Shown piece by piece: positions 19,607 to 30,194 of a stretch of DNA of 64,000 nucleotides; within the stretch, counting starts at the first letter, position 1, and each line of letters starts with the position of its first letter. Under the pieces are notes generated by a model that was given only the letters and a program-made list of their open reading frames with translations, made no database searches and was not told the DNA's origin. Made by a program: the position numbers and the translations under genes. Source of the stretch: Mycolicibacterium chlorophenolicum (GTDB lineage: Bacteria; Actinomycetota; Actinomycetes; Mycobacteriales; Mycobacteriaceae); NCBI RefSeq assembly GCF_001044235.1, contig NZ_JYNL01000023.1:42081-106080 (forward strand), read 5' to 3'.

Positions 19607-20767
19607 TCAGCTCGCCAGGGGATCGTGGCGGATTCGTTCGGCGGGCGCGCCTTTGGCGATCAGCGCGGCCTTGGTCGCGGCCACCATGGCCGGCCCGCCG
19701 CACACCAGGATCTGCCGGTCCCCCCAGTTGCCGTACCGGGTCACCACCTCGGGAAGCCGGCCGGTCTGGCGGACGTGCAGGCCGCGCGGCGGGGTGACGT
19801 CCGGGTACTGCGCGGCCCACGGCGGATCGAAGTCGAACTCCGAGACCGGGGTGACCGACAGCCACGGGTTGGTCGACGCGATCTCCCACAGGGTCGGCAG
19901 GTCGTAGAGCTCACAGGGGTGCTTGGCGCCGAAGAACAGATGCACGCGGGGGTTCTCGCCGAAGCGGGCCAGGTCCATGATCAGCGTCCGAAGCGGCGCC
20001 AGACCGGTGCTGCCCGCGACCATCAGCACGTCGCCGTCGTCCCGGTCGACGTGCAGTGCGCCGTGCGGGTTGGACACCCGCCAGCGGTCCCCGGGGCGCG
20101 CCTCGCCGACGATCGCGGTGCTGACCATGCCCCCGGGCACCGACCGGATGTGGAACTCCAGGTAGCCGGCGGGATCAGCGGGGATCGACGGGCTCAGATA
20201 GCGCCATCGGCGAGGCCACTGCGGCACCTGCACCGGGAGGTACTGGCCCGGCTGGTAGCCGAGCGCGTGGTCCATCTTCAACCGGATCACCGAGACGTCG
20301 CGGGCCGGCCGGAGGTGCTCGAGCACGGTGCCGTCGCAGAACGGCGGGCTGGTCTCGGCGTCCGCGGCGCCGCTCATCACGCCGACGATCAGCGCGATGA
20401 CATCGGTGACGGCCTCGGCGAGCCTGCGGTCCCAGCGGTCGGCCAGCCGGCCGCGCAGGGTGGCGAGCAACGCGGTCTGCAGCGTCTCGTAGTGGCCCGG
20501 GGTGACGCCGTACTTGCGGTGGTCGCGCCCGAGCTGGGCCAGGAACGCCACCGGTTCCTCGGCGCGCTGCGCGATGAGCTCGTCGCACAGCCAGCTCAAC
20601 GCGTGACCGAAGACCTTGCGCTGGGTCGCCATGTCCGGGGGGAAGAGGTCGCGCGCGGACAGGTCGGTGGCGAACCAGCGGGTGTAGAAGTCGGCGACCA
20701 GCTGCTCGCCGCCGGAGTCGAGCGCATCCCGCAGGATGCGCATCGAGTCGCGGTCTTCGAGGCCCAC
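19607..20767 (-). CDS. Globin-FAD/NAD(P)H reductase (flavohaemoglobin-like, Rv0385-type)
   Basis: A protein of about 386 residues combining an N-terminal globin domain (about 9-140) with a ferredoxin-NADP-reductase module. The globin has LVADFYTRWFATDL and GVTPGHYETLQTAL, whose histidine is the likely proximal haem ligand. The reductase has the flavin motif RWRYLSPS, the NAD(P)H motif AGSTGLAPLRTL and the C-terminal CGGPAMVAATKAAL. The GTG at 20767 is preferred; ATG 20743 is an alternative. Classical flavohaemoglobins turn nitric oxide into nitrate with NAD(P)H; the mycobacterial subgroup next to clpB has degenerate globin motifs and an uncertain role. Downstream is the epimerase gene; upstream is a GAP-type membrane protein. 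Confidence 0.85.
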   Translation of the reverse strand: MGLEDRDSMRILRDALDSGGEQLVADFYTRWFATDLSARDLFPPDMATQRKVFGHALSWLCDELIAQRAEEPVAFLAQLGRDHRKYGVTPGHYETLQTALLATLRGRLADRWDRRLAEAVTDVIALIVGVMSGAADAETSPPFCDGTVLEHLRPARDVSVIRLKMDHALGYQPGQYLPVQVPQWPRRWRYLSPSIPADPAGYLEFHIRSVPGGMVSTAIVGEARPGDRWRVSNPHGALHVDRDDGDVLMVAGSTGLAPLRTLIMDLARFGENPRVHLFFGAKHPCELYDLPTLWEIASTNPWLSVTPVSEFDFDPPWAAQYPDVTPPRGLHVRQTGRLPEVVTRYGNWGDRQILVCGGPAMVAATKAALIAKGAPAERIRHDPLAS

Positions 20768-20811
20768 GCCGCACGATCCTAGGTCACCGCGGGGTGCGCC
20801 CGCTCGCTGCG

Positions 20812-21477
20812 CTAGAGGCCGTGAACGCCCTTGTACAGCACCAGAAGTCCGATCACCACGAGGATCACGGCGACGAGCGTCGCGTGCTGACGCTCCAACC
20901 ACTCCTTGAGCCGGACCAGGAAGGGGTCCAGCCGGTCGCCCGAGACGGCGTAACCGAGCACGGGCAGCGCCACCGTCGAGCCCGCGACCACCACGTACCA
21001 CGCCTCGGCGACCCACACCTGGGGTGCGTCGATACCGGCCGAACCGATCGCCAAACCCGCTGCGGCACAGAGGAAAAGCACCTTGGGGTTGACGACGGTC
21101 AGTACGGCGGCGGTCGCCGCGGCCTTGGCCGGGGTCAGGGAGCTCATGCGCGTCATCCAGCCCGGCATGTGCTCGGACTTCTTGCGGGTGGCCCAGCGGT
21201 AGCCGCCGAAGACGACGAGGGCCACGCCGACGACGATCCGCAGCCATGACGCCCACCCGGGCGGCTTGTCGCCGATGCCGCCGATGAGGTTGGACAGTTC
21301 GACGAAGAGTGCGGTGAGCGCCGCGAGGCCGACGAGCCAGCCGGCGAGGAAGGCCAGCCCTGTCGGCCGGGGCCGCCGGGTGTGCAACACGAGCACCGCG
21401 GGGATGATCGACAACGGCGACAGGGCGACGACCAGTGCCAACGGAACCAGCTCAGTCAAGATCGGACCCCACGACAC
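20812..21477 (-). CDS. GAP/Sap family membrane protein (LysE-like fold)
   Basis: A 221-residue protein with six predicted membrane helices, starting at GTG 21477. Segments such as LVPLALVVALSPLSIIPAVL, GLAFLAGWLVGLAALTALFV, KAAATAAVLTVVNPKVLFLC and TLVAVILVVIGLLVLYKGV match the mycobacterial GAP family, whose members are needed for surface display of glycopeptidolipids or sulfolipids, within the wider LysE exporter fold. The PLSIIP and NPKVLF motifs occupy the pseudo-symmetric positions in each half. It precedes the globin-reductase gene on the same strand and is divergent from an ABM-domain gene 51 bases away. The cargo is unknown. Confidence 0.8.
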   Translation of the reverse strand: MSWGPILTELVPLALVVALSPLSIIPAVLVLHTRRPRPTGLAFLAGWLVGLAALTALFVELSNLIGGIGDKPPGWASWLRIVVGVALVVFGGYRWATRKKSEHMPGWMTRMSSLTPAKAAATAAVLTVVNPKVLFLCAAAGLAIGSAGIDAPQVWVAEAWYVVVAGSTVALPVLGYAVSGDRLDPFLVRLKEWLERQHATLVAVILVVIGLLVLYKGVHGL

Positions 21478-21528
21478 CGGCAGAAGGTAGCAGCCGGCGG
21501 CCCTGCAGACCACCGGTATCGTCGGCCG

Positions 21529-22491
21529 ATGATGCAGCCCGGTCCGCGTCCGGTGACAGCGGTGACCGTCTTCCATTCCGGCGATGACGACGGCGCTTTC
21601 GAGCGGTGGTCCGAGGAACTGCTGGCGTCGGCCGGCTCCGCGGCCGGTCACCTGTCGGGGTGCACGTCGGTGCGGGGCGAGAACGCATTCGAACCGGCGG
21701 TCGCGGTGACCTTCAGCGGGGAGAGCGCGCTGCACGCGTGGCTCGACAGCAGCGGGCGCGCCGAGATCCTGCGCGAGGGTCGGCGTCGCGGGTTCTGGGC
21801 CGCCTGCACCGACCTGATCCTCGACGAGGGTGGCGGCGCTGCGGGGGTCGGGGTGTTCCGGCATGCGGTCGCCCCCGGTCGGGAGGAGGGCTTCCTCACC
21901 ACGCAGGTGCGGCTGTCCACGGCGGCTGCGGCGCAGCCCGGATACCAGGGCACCGTGCTGTTGCCTGCCGATCGGGACGGTGAGTGGACGTCGATGGTCC
22001 GCTTCCGCACCGGCGCGCAGCTGGTGCAGTGGATCGGGTCCGACGAGCGAGGAGCGGCGCTGGCGCCCCTTCGCGAGACGCTGAGCAGGGACTTCAGCGC
22101 CGTTTCGGGAACCACGCCGTTCGGCACCACGGTGCGGGTGCAGGACGGCCGCACGCTGATGACGCCCAACTGGAAGTCGGCGATGCTGGTGCTCGCCGTG
22201 CTGTACCCGACCGTGATGCTGCTGTCGCGGTTCCTCGGCCCCGTCGTCGACCATCTGGGCGCGCCGCCGTGGCTGGGGTTGTGGATCAGCCAGATCGTGA
22301 GCGTGACCGCGATGCAGTGGTGGCTGATGCCGGCCGCGTCGCGGCCCTTCCGCCGTTGGCTGGATCCGGTCGACGGGGCGGGCGCCCGGGTCGGCGTGGC
22401 CGGGGCCGCGGCGATCCTGGTCGGCTACGCCGTGACGCTGACACTGTTCGCGACCGTGCACGAGCTGCAGTTCTGGGATTACGCCGGCTGA
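21529..22491 (+). CDS. Membrane-anchored antibiotic biosynthesis monooxygenase (ABM)-domain protein
   Basis: A 320-residue protein from ATG 21529 (a second ATG follows directly). Two tandem ferredoxin-like ABM domains are visible. The first covers residues about 5-100 (AVTVFHSGDDDGAFERWSEELL, GHLSGCTSVRG). The second is at about 105-205 and begins GVGVFRHAVAPGREEGFL. A C-terminal membrane module then has NWKSAMLVLAVLYPTVMLLS and three further hydrophobic helices. This architecture is a known group of ABM-superfamily proteins of unknown substrate. It starts a short plus-strand run with VOC and GtrA genes and overlaps none of them (two-base gap to the VOC start). Confidence 0.75.
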   Translation: MMQPGPRPVTAVTVFHSGDDDGAFERWSEELLASAGSAAGHLSGCTSVRGENAFEPAVAVTFSGESALHAWLDSSGRAEILREGRRRGFWAACTDLILDEGGGAAGVGVFRHAVAPGREEGFLTTQVRLSTAAAAQPGYQGTVLLPADRDGEWTSMVRFRTGAQLVQWIGSDERGAALAPLRETLSRDFSAVSGTTPFGTTVRVQDGRTLMTPNWKSAMLVLAVLYPTVMLLSRFLGPVVDHLGAPPWLGLWISQIVSVTAMQWWLMPAASRPFRRWLDPVDGAGARVGVAGAAAILVGYAVTLTLFATVHELQFWDYAG

Positions 22492-22493
22492 CG

Positions 22494-22880
22494 ATGAGTT
22501 CCGGCGGAGCGCCGGGTCAACACCGCATGTCGATCCAACACCTGCTCGCGGTGGTCCCCGTCTCGGACATCGCGGTGAGCCGGCAGTGGTACGCGTCGCT
22601 GTTCGGCCGCACCGAGGACAACAACCCGATGCCGACGCTGGTCGAGTGGCAGGTGCTGCCCGGCGCGTGGGTGCAGGTCTTCCACGACGAGGACCGCGCC
22701 GGGTCCGGCTTGCTCAACCTCGCCGTCGACGACCTCGAGGCCCACCGCGCCGCCCTACGGGACCGCGGTCTCGATCCCGGCGACATCGCCGATGCGAACA
22801 AGGGGGTGCGCCTCTCGGCGCTGACCGACCCCGACGGCAACACGATCACCGTCATCGGCGGGTTCCGCGTCGACTATTAA
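22494..22880 (+). CDS. VOC-superfamily (glyoxalase/bleomycin-resistance-like) protein
   Basis: A 128-residue single VOC domain formed by two beta-alpha-beta-beta-beta units: LLAVVPVSDIAVSRQWYASLFGR in the first and LNLAVDDLEAHRAALRDRGL with LTDPDGNTITVIGGF in the second. The start is ATG 22494, two bases after the ABM gene stop; ATG 22527 (MSIQHLL) would give the bare domain. Such proteins bind metal and act as isomerases, dioxygenases or drug-binding proteins. The usual first metal-ligand histidine after the N-terminal strand appears replaced (LLAVVPV), so a non-catalytic binding role is possible. The function is not assigned. Confidence 0.75.
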   Translation: MSSGGAPGQHRMSIQHLLAVVPVSDIAVSRQWYASLFGRTEDNNPMPTLVEWQVLPGAWVQVFHDEDRAGSGLLNLAVDDLEAHRAALRDRGLDPGDIADANKGVRLSALTDPDGNTITVIGGFRVDY

Positions 22881-22943
22881 TCCGGGGCCAGACGTTGGTT
22901 CGCCGCTCACCATCGCGTCATCTGCTGGTGTCACAGTGACCAC

Positions 22944-23420
22944 GTGTCGGTCGGATCTCAGCCGCGTCCGGCCGCATTCCACCGCTGGTGCGAGCGCGTC
23001 GTGCGCCGGTTGCCGCTCGGGCTCGACCATCTCGTCGCGCCCACATTGCTCGGCTTCTGCCTGATCAACAGCGCAACCTTCGGCGTCGACCTGGCGTTTT
23101 TGGTCGTACTGCGCGGAGTGTTGGGCGTTCCGTACCCGCTCGCAGTGACGGTTGCCTACACATTCGCCTTCGGCCTGAGCTATGCGCTCAACCGTCACCT
23201 GAACTTTCGCTCGCACGCCCCGGCCGGGCAGGAGCTGACCATCTACGTCGCAGTGGTCGTGATCAATTACCTGGGGCTCATCCTGGGGCTGTCCACGCTG
23301 CTGACAGACCTCGGTCTCGACTACCGCCTCGTACGCCTGACGGTCGGCGGATGCGAAGCCGTCTACATGTACTGCGCGCTGCGGTGGGTGGTGTTCGGGA
23401 AGGGCCGGTCCATCCGCTAG
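22944..23420 (+). CDS. GtrA family membrane protein
   Basis: A 158-residue protein with four predicted membrane helices, starting at GTG 22944. The family pattern is seen in LLGFCLINSATFGVDLAFL, followed by VAYTFAFGLSYALNRHLNF and ending in YMYCALRWVVFGK. GtrA proteins are thought to move polyprenyl-linked sugars across the membrane for cell-surface glycosylation; in mycobacteria relatives act in arabinogalactan or lipoarabinomannan assembly. No glycosyltransferase is adjacent. Its stop codon TAG overlaps the convergent CYTH gene by four bases. Confidence 0.85.
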   Translation: MSVGSQPRPAAFHRWCERVVRRLPLGLDHLVAPTLLGFCLINSATFGVDLAFLVVLRGVLGVPYPLAVTVAYTFAFGLSYALNRHLNFRSHAPAGQELTIYVAVVVINYLGLILGLSTLLTDLGLDYRLVRLTVGGCEAVYMYCALRWVVFGKGRSIR

Positions 23421-24034
23421 GAGAAGTCGAACCGATTCTGTCCGAGGCTTTCGACGAAAGCCGGCCCGCGTGAGTCCAATTCGCGCCCGAACTCGACCGA
23501 CCACGACCCGAAGGGATGGTGGGCCAGGTACTCGTTGCGGAACCGATCGTCTTCGGAGACCTCGGTGACGCAGAACGCCGGAATCGCGAGATCGACCACG
23601 GGGCCGTCGCGTTCGACCTCGGCCATCAGCAGGGGTGCATTGGCGCCCAGGAAGCGGTCGATCACCCAGCCGTCCTCGCCGAGCCAGACCGATGAGCGGA
23701 CCTTGACCACGACATGGTCGGCCCGCGCAACGATCTGGCCCGCCACCAACGGATCGAGCTCGCGCTCGGCCTCGTAGCGGGTGCCGCCGGCGGCCGGGCC
23801 TTTGGCGGTCATGGTGCCCATGGCCTCGTCGCCCAGAGCTCTCACCATCTGGGCCGGCGTCGCATCCAGGTCGGCGGGGGCCGGCCCTTGCAGGCGTACC
23901 CGCACCGCGTAACCGTCCGAGGCGAAGAGGTACGCCTGCGCGATCAACAGCGGGGTGGGGTCTGACGCCGCAACGGCCGGCATGTCGCGAACGACGAACT
24001 TCCGTTCGTACTCGAAATCGCCGATGTGAGACAT
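23417..24034 (-). CDS. CYTH-domain protein (triphosphate tunnel metalloenzyme-like)
   Basis: A 205-residue protein with the CYTH tunnel fold. The N-terminal signature is FEYERKFVVRD, an ExExK motif for metal and triphosphate binding. YLFASDGYAVRVRLQG and MTAKGPAAGGTRYEAERELD carry further Arg, Lys and Glu residues of the tunnel, and SVWLGEDGWVIDRF and AEVERDGP follow. Bacterial CYTH proteins hydrolyse inorganic tripolyphosphate or bind polyphosphate; the exact substrate is unknown. The ATG at 24034 diverges from clpB across a 273-base regulatory region. It is convergent with the GtrA gene. Confidence 0.85.
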   Translation of the reverse strand: MSHIGDFEYERKFVVRDMPAVAASDPTPLLIAQAYLFASDGYAVRVRLQGPAPADLDATPAQMVRALGDEAMGTMTAKGPAAGGTRYEAERELDPLVAGQIVARADHVVVKVRSSVWLGEDGWVIDRFLGANAPLLMAEVERDGPVVDLAIPAFCVTEVSEDDRFRNEYLAHHPFGSWSVEFGRELDSRGPAFVESLGQNRFDFS

Positions 24035-24207
24035 ACTGCGACGTTAAACCGGGTGGCGGTCACAGTCGCGGACGAGGAGTCCGTGTCTTCTGGCCGAAGT
24101 GCGTCACCAGCGTCCGACAGCGACGTCCTCGGCGGTTTGGGGCGAGCGTGTGACCCCGTTTTCCTGGTGCCGTTGGTCCCTAGTGCTCGCCCGGCAAAAA
24201 AGTTAAA

Positions 24208-24228
24208 GTTGAGCGGAACAGACTCAAC
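24208..24228. promoter_or_regulatory. HAIR element (HspR operator) upstream of clpB
   Basis: GTTGAGC-N7-ACTCAAC, matching the HspR-associated inverted repeat with near-perfect arms. It is 80 bases before the clpB GTG. The seven-base spacer GGAACAG contains the predicted SigH -35 element, so HspR binding and SigH recognition would exclude each other. Confidence 0.85.
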
Positions 24229-24240
24229 ATTGATGGCGTT
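24215..24240 (+). promoter_or_regulatory. Predicted SigH-type promoter of clpB, nested in the HAIR
   Basis: GGAACA (24215-24220), 16 bases, then CGTT (24237-24240). This is the same element and spacing as at dnaK. Transcription would start near 24247, giving a leader of about 60 bases with a GC-rich hairpin. SigH control of clpB is established in M. tuberculosis. Confidence 0.7.
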
Positions 24241-24263
24241 GTAGAAGCTGACAAGCATTTTAA

Positions 24264-24282
24264 GGGCCGCCTTCTGCGGCCC
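24264..24282 (+). promoter_or_regulatory. Hairpin in the clpB 5' leader
   Basis: GGGCCGC (24264-24270) and GCGGCCC (24276-24282) form a perfect seven-pair GC stem with loop CTTCT. It lies about ten bases upstream of the AAGGGAGGAG ribosome site and does not cover it. It could stabilise the mRNA or act in stress-dependent translation. Confidence 0.5.
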
Positions 24283-24307
24283 GTTGGACATGAAAGGGAG
24301 GAGTCCG

Positions 24308-26854
<2,547 letters not shown>

Positions 26855-26867
26855 GTTTCACCGCGAA

Positions 26868-26917
26868 CAGACACGAACTCGCGCGTTTTCTGCGGAAAGC
26901 GCGCGAGTTTGTGTCTG
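26868..26917. repeat. Long inverted repeat between convergent clpB and SDR genes
   Basis: CAGACACGAACTCGCGCG (26868-26885) pairs with CGCGCGAGTTTGTGTCTG (26900-26917) with one wobble; the interior TTTC/GAAA can also pair. It sits 13 bases after the clpB stop and seven bases before the end of the convergent gene, an ideal place for a bidirectional terminator. Confidence 0.75.
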
Positions 26918-26924
26918 CTCGGCG

Positions 26925-27596
26925 TCAGAAGTCGGTGCTGGCCAGCTCGGTCTCGGTGCCGAGCAGCGCCGCGACGATGCGTTCGGCCACCGCGTCGGGA
27001 TCCAGCCCCGTCGGCAGGCGGGGCGGGTCACCGGCGATGGCCCGGCCCGCGAGGCCCGTCTCGGTGTGCGGTGGCCGCACGTCGACGACGCGGATCTTGC
27101 GGCGCCGGGCCTCGGTGCGCGCGGCGGTGAACAGCGCCGCCGTCGCCGCCTTGACCGCCGAGTACACCGCCATGTTCGGCAGCGGCTTCTCGGCGACGAC
27201 CGCGCTGACGTTGAGGATCACCCCGCCCGGCTCGAGCACCGGCAGGGCCGCGCGCAGCACTCGCAGCGGCGCCAGGAAGTCGATCAGCACGAGGTCGTCG
27301 ACGGTGTCGTCGTCGATGTCGGTGAGCGGGCCGAACGCGACCACCCCCGCGGCGATCACGACACCGTCGAGCCTGCCGTGCTTCTCCCGGGCCGCCTCGA
27401 CGACCGTCCGCCCGGCGTCCGGGTCGCGCAGATCGGCGGTCACCGTATGGGCGTCGCCGATCCCGGCCAACGCGTCGGCCGAGCGGCCGGTCACCGTCAG
27501 GTCCGCACCGCGGTCCGCCAGCTTCCGCGCGATCCGCGATCCGAGCGCCCCACTGGCCCCGAAGACGAGGTAGGCCTTACCGGACAAGTCGGTCAT
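26925..27596 (-). CDS. Short-chain dehydrogenase/reductase (SDR) family protein
   Basis: A 223-residue classical SDR starting at ATG 27596; the open frame extends upstream but the Rossmann motif begins immediately at YLVFGASGALGSRIARKLA, a slightly divergent TGxxxGxG. An active-site Ser in LNVSAVVAEKP and the catalytic Tyr/Lys in YSAVKAA are present, as is the mid-region VVIAAGVVAFGPL, where the usual NNAG is replaced by IAAG. It probably reduces a carbonyl with NAD(P)H; the substrate is unknown. It is convergent with clpB across the inverted repeat and divergent from the Rv0383c-like gene. Confidence 0.85.
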   Translation of the reverse strand: MTDLSGKAYLVFGASGALGSRIARKLADRGADLTVTGRSADALAGIGDAHTVTADLRDPDAGRTVVEAAREKHGRLDGVVIAAGVVAFGPLTDIDDDTVDDLVLIDFLAPLRVLRAALPVLEPGGVILNVSAVVAEKPLPNMAVYSAVKAATAALFTAARTEARRRKIRVVDVRPPHTETGLAGRAIAGDPPRLPTGLDPDAVAERIVAALLGTETELASTDF

Positions 27597-27704
27597 CCGG
27601 TCAGTATGCGTGGCCAGCGCCGACGGGAGATCCCGGAGAAGGTGACCGGGTTGTGACCCATTCGGATTCGGACCGGACCGTCGGAAGCGGATACTCTGAA
27701 CGCA

Positions 27705-28514
27705 ATGGTTCCGCTCTGGTTCACGCTGTCCGCACTCTGCTTCGTGGGTGCGGCGGTACTTCTGTACGTCGACCACGACCGCCGCCGCGGTCTGGGCCGG
27801 CGCCGTAAGTCGTGGGCGAAGTCGCACGGATTCGACTACGAACAGGAATCGGCGGACATTCTGTCGCGCTGGAAGCGCGGCGTGATGTCCACCGTCGGCA
27901 ACGTGACCGCCAAGAACGTGGTGCTCGGACAGATCCGCGGCGAGGCGGTGTTCATCTTCGACCTCGAAGACGTCGCCACCGTGATCGCGCTGCACCGCAA
28001 GGTCGGCACGAACGTCGTGGTCGACATGCGTCTCAAGGGCATCAAGGAGCCGCGCGAGAGCGACATCTGGCTGCTCGGCGCGATCGGCCCGCGGATGGTC
28101 TACTCCACCAACCTCGACGCCGCTCGTCGCGCCTGCGACCGCCGGATGGTGACGTTCGCCCACACCGCGCCGGACTGCGCCGAGATCATGTGGAACGAGC
28201 AGAACTGGACGCTCATCAGCATGCCCGTCACCAGCACTCGCGCCCAGTGGGACGAGGGGCTGCGCACCGTGCGCCAGTTCAACGACCTGCTGCGGGTGCT
28301 GCCGCCGGTGCCGTCGGCGGCCACCGGGCAGCCCGTCGCCCGGCGCAGCGGCTCGCCGAGCCGACCGCTCACCCCGGCGCCGGCCCATCGCGGTGACGCG
28401 CCGCCCCCGCCCGACGCCGGCCGGCACAGCCCGCAGCGTCGTCCCCAGCCCCCGGCCCAGCCGGTCCCGCCGGCACCCCGCAACGGGCGGCAATCGCCGA
28501 ACTATCAGCGATAA
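27705..28514 (+). CDS. Conserved membrane-anchored protein (Rv0383c-like) with Pro-rich tail
   Basis: A 269-residue protein. One N-terminal membrane helix (LWFTLSALCFVGAAVLLYV) is followed by a basic stretch (DHDRRRGLGRRRKSW), so the bulk is cytoplasmic. The middle (about 45-200) is a conserved mycobacterial domain (SWAKSHGFDYE, GEAVFIFDLEDVATVIAL, TFAHTAPDCAEIMWNEQNWTL) without a known fold that I can name. The last 70 residues are Pro/Arg/Gln-rich and probably disordered. The position downstream of clpB matches Rv0383c of M. tuberculosis. It starts 107 bases from the divergent SDR. Function unknown. Confidence 0.8.
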   Translation: MVPLWFTLSALCFVGAAVLLYVDHDRRRGLGRRRKSWAKSHGFDYEQESADILSRWKRGVMSTVGNVTAKNVVLGQIRGEAVFIFDLEDVATVIALHRKVGTNVVVDMRLKGIKEPRESDIWLLGAIGPRMVYSTNLDAARRACDRRMVTFAHTAPDCAEIMWNEQNWTLISMPVTSTRAQWDEGLRTVRQFNDLLRVLPPVPSAATGQPVARRSGSPSRPLTPAPAHRGDAPPPPDAGRHSPQRRPQPPAQPVPPAPRNGRQSPNYQR

Positions 28515-28528
28515 GTATTCTCTGGGGC

Positions 28529-29305
28529 ATGTCCCGCCCCGTCGCTCTGATCACCGGACCGACGTCCGGGATCGGTGAAGGCTTCGCGCGCCGCTACGCC
28601 GTCGACGGGTACGACCTGGTGCTGGTGGCCCGTGACGTCACCCGGCTGGAGCGCCTCGCCGCCGAACTGCGCGACCAACAGGGCACCCGGGTCGAGGTGA
28701 TCCGCGCGGACCTCTCCGAGTCCGCCGACCGGGAGACCGTCGCCGAGCGGCTGCGCGCCGGGGTGCGGGTGCTGGTCAACAACGCGGGCTTCGGCACCGC
28801 GGGCGAATTCTGGTCGGCGCCCTACGAACAACTGCAGTCCCAGCTCGACGTGAACGTCACCGCCGTCATGGCGCTCACCCACGCCGCGCTGCCCGCCATG
28901 CTGGCCGCCGGCGAGGGCACGGTGCTCAACGTGGCCAGCGTCGCGGGCCTGCTGCCCGGGCGCGGCTCCACGTACTCGGCGTCCAAGGCGTGGGTGGTGT
29001 CGTTCTCCGAGGGGTTGGCCAACGGGCTGGGCGGCACCGGTGTGGGTGTGCACGCGCTGTGTCCGGGGTTCGTGCGCACCGAGTTCCACGAACGCGCCGG
29101 CATCGACATGGCCGGGACCGCGTCGTTCCTGTGGCTCGACGTCGACGACGTGGTGCGCGAGACGATGGCCGACATGGCGAAGGGCCGGGTCGTCATCATC
29201 CCCGGCCTGCAGTACAAGGCGCTGACCACCGGCGGGCGCCTGGTGCCGCGCAACGTCGTGCGCGCGCTGACCCGAGTCGTGGGCAAGGGCCGTGGTCGGA
29301 CCTGA
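28529..29305 (+). CDS. Short-chain dehydrogenase/reductase (SDR) family oxidoreductase
   Basis: A 258-residue classical SDR. The cofactor motif TGPTSGIGEGFARRY is at residue 9, VLVNNAGFG near 85, catalytic serine in LNVASVAGLLPGRG, and the catalytic pair in YSASKAWVVSFSEGL. Helical content after CPGFVRTEFHERAG resembles mycobacterial ketoreductase-type SDRs. It starts 14 bases after the Rv0383c-like gene and overlaps the next gene by 14 bases, so it is part of the same transcript. In M. tuberculosis this slot between the Rv0383c and Rv0381c genes is held by pyrE. Confidence 0.88.
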   Translation: MSRPVALITGPTSGIGEGFARRYAVDGYDLVLVARDVTRLERLAAELRDQQGTRVEVIRADLSESADRETVAERLRAGVRVLVNNAGFGTAGEFWSAPYEQLQSQLDVNVTAVMALTHAALPAMLAAGEGTVLNVASVAGLLPGRGSTYSASKAWVVSFSEGLANGLGGTGVGVHALCPGFVRTEFHERAGIDMAGTASFLWLDVDDVVRETMADMAKGRVVIIPGLQYKALTTGGRLVPRNVVRALTRVVGKGRGRT

Positions 29306-30194
29306 GACCCGGCTGATCGCGATCCTGCTGGCGCTCGTGCTGACCGCCACCTCCTGCTCGGATGACCCCGCAGACGACGACGTGTACTCGGCGGCGACCG
29401 CGACGATCGGCGAATCGCTGGCCACGCTCGGGTGGAACATGTCGGTGGCCAACCTGCGGTTCGACGCCGACTACGTGCTCGTCGACATCGACGCCTCGCC
29501 GTCGCAGCAGGGTGGCGCGCACGCGAAGCCCGAGGACATCCGCTTCGGTCTCTACGGCGCGCTCGACCACCCCGTCGAGGCCAACGCGATCGGCGGCTGC
29601 GAAGACGTCACAACCCTTGCGCTGCAACCTCTTTCGGCCCCGACGCCGGACCGGATGTCGGGCACCGTGTGCATCGGCCCGTTCCGGGACCAGTCGCAGG
29701 TGCGCGGGGTGTACGCCTATTCGCCCCGCGACCGGATGCCGGGCACGACGATCGCCTACCCGGCGGCCTTCCCGATCGGCCTGCCGCAGATCAACGCCAA
29801 CGACACTGGGCTGAGCATCAAGGCCACCAGCCTGGACGCGTTCCGCGCCGACGGCACCGCGCTGGACCCGACCGCGCTGGGCGATCCCGAGGCCTTCTCG
29901 GGCAAGGGCTACATGCTGATCGGGCTCGACATCAGCGGGCTGGCTGCGCGCTACCGCGACGACTCCGCCGCGCGGGGCGGTCCGCTGATGGTGCTGGCCG
30001 CGCCGACGCTGCCGGGCCGCGGACTCAGCCACGCGTGCAGCGTCTACGGCGCCTCGCTGCTGGTGCTGCCCGAGGCGTCGCGGGAGGGCGTGCAGGTCCG
30101 GGCGTCGCTGTGCACGCAGGGCGAGATCAACCAGGCGCTGCTGTACGCCACGGTGTCGGTGGTGGGTACCCACGCCGCGCTGTGGACGCGCTGA
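29292..30194 (+). CDS. Putative lipoprotein (Rv0381c-like), unknown function
   Basis: A 300-residue exported protein starting at GTG 29292 inside the end of the SDR gene. The N terminus is a lipoprotein-like signal, RLIAILLALVLTATSC, with a weak lipobox (ATSC). The mature part contains four further cysteines (GGCEDV, GTVCIGP, SHACSVYG, ASLCTQG) that may form two disulfides, and beta-rich segments. It shares its place in the gene order with Rv0381c of M. tuberculosis. The last base of its stop is the first base of the next ATG (TGATG), so it is translationally coupled to the methyltransferase gene. Confidence 0.75.
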   Translation: MVGPETRLIAILLALVLTATSCSDDPADDDVYSAATATIGESLATLGWNMSVANLRFDADYVLVDIDASPSQQGGAHAKPEDIRFGLYGALDHPVEANAIGGCEDVTTLALQPLSAPTPDRMSGTVCIGPFRDQSQVRGVYAYSPRDRMPGTTIAYPAAFPIGLPQINANDTGLSIKATSLDAFRADGTALDPTALGDPEAFSGKGYMLIGLDISGLAARYRDDSAARGGPLMVLAAPTLPGRGLSHACSVYGASLLVLPEASREGVQVRASLCTQGEINQALLYATVSVVGTHAALWTR

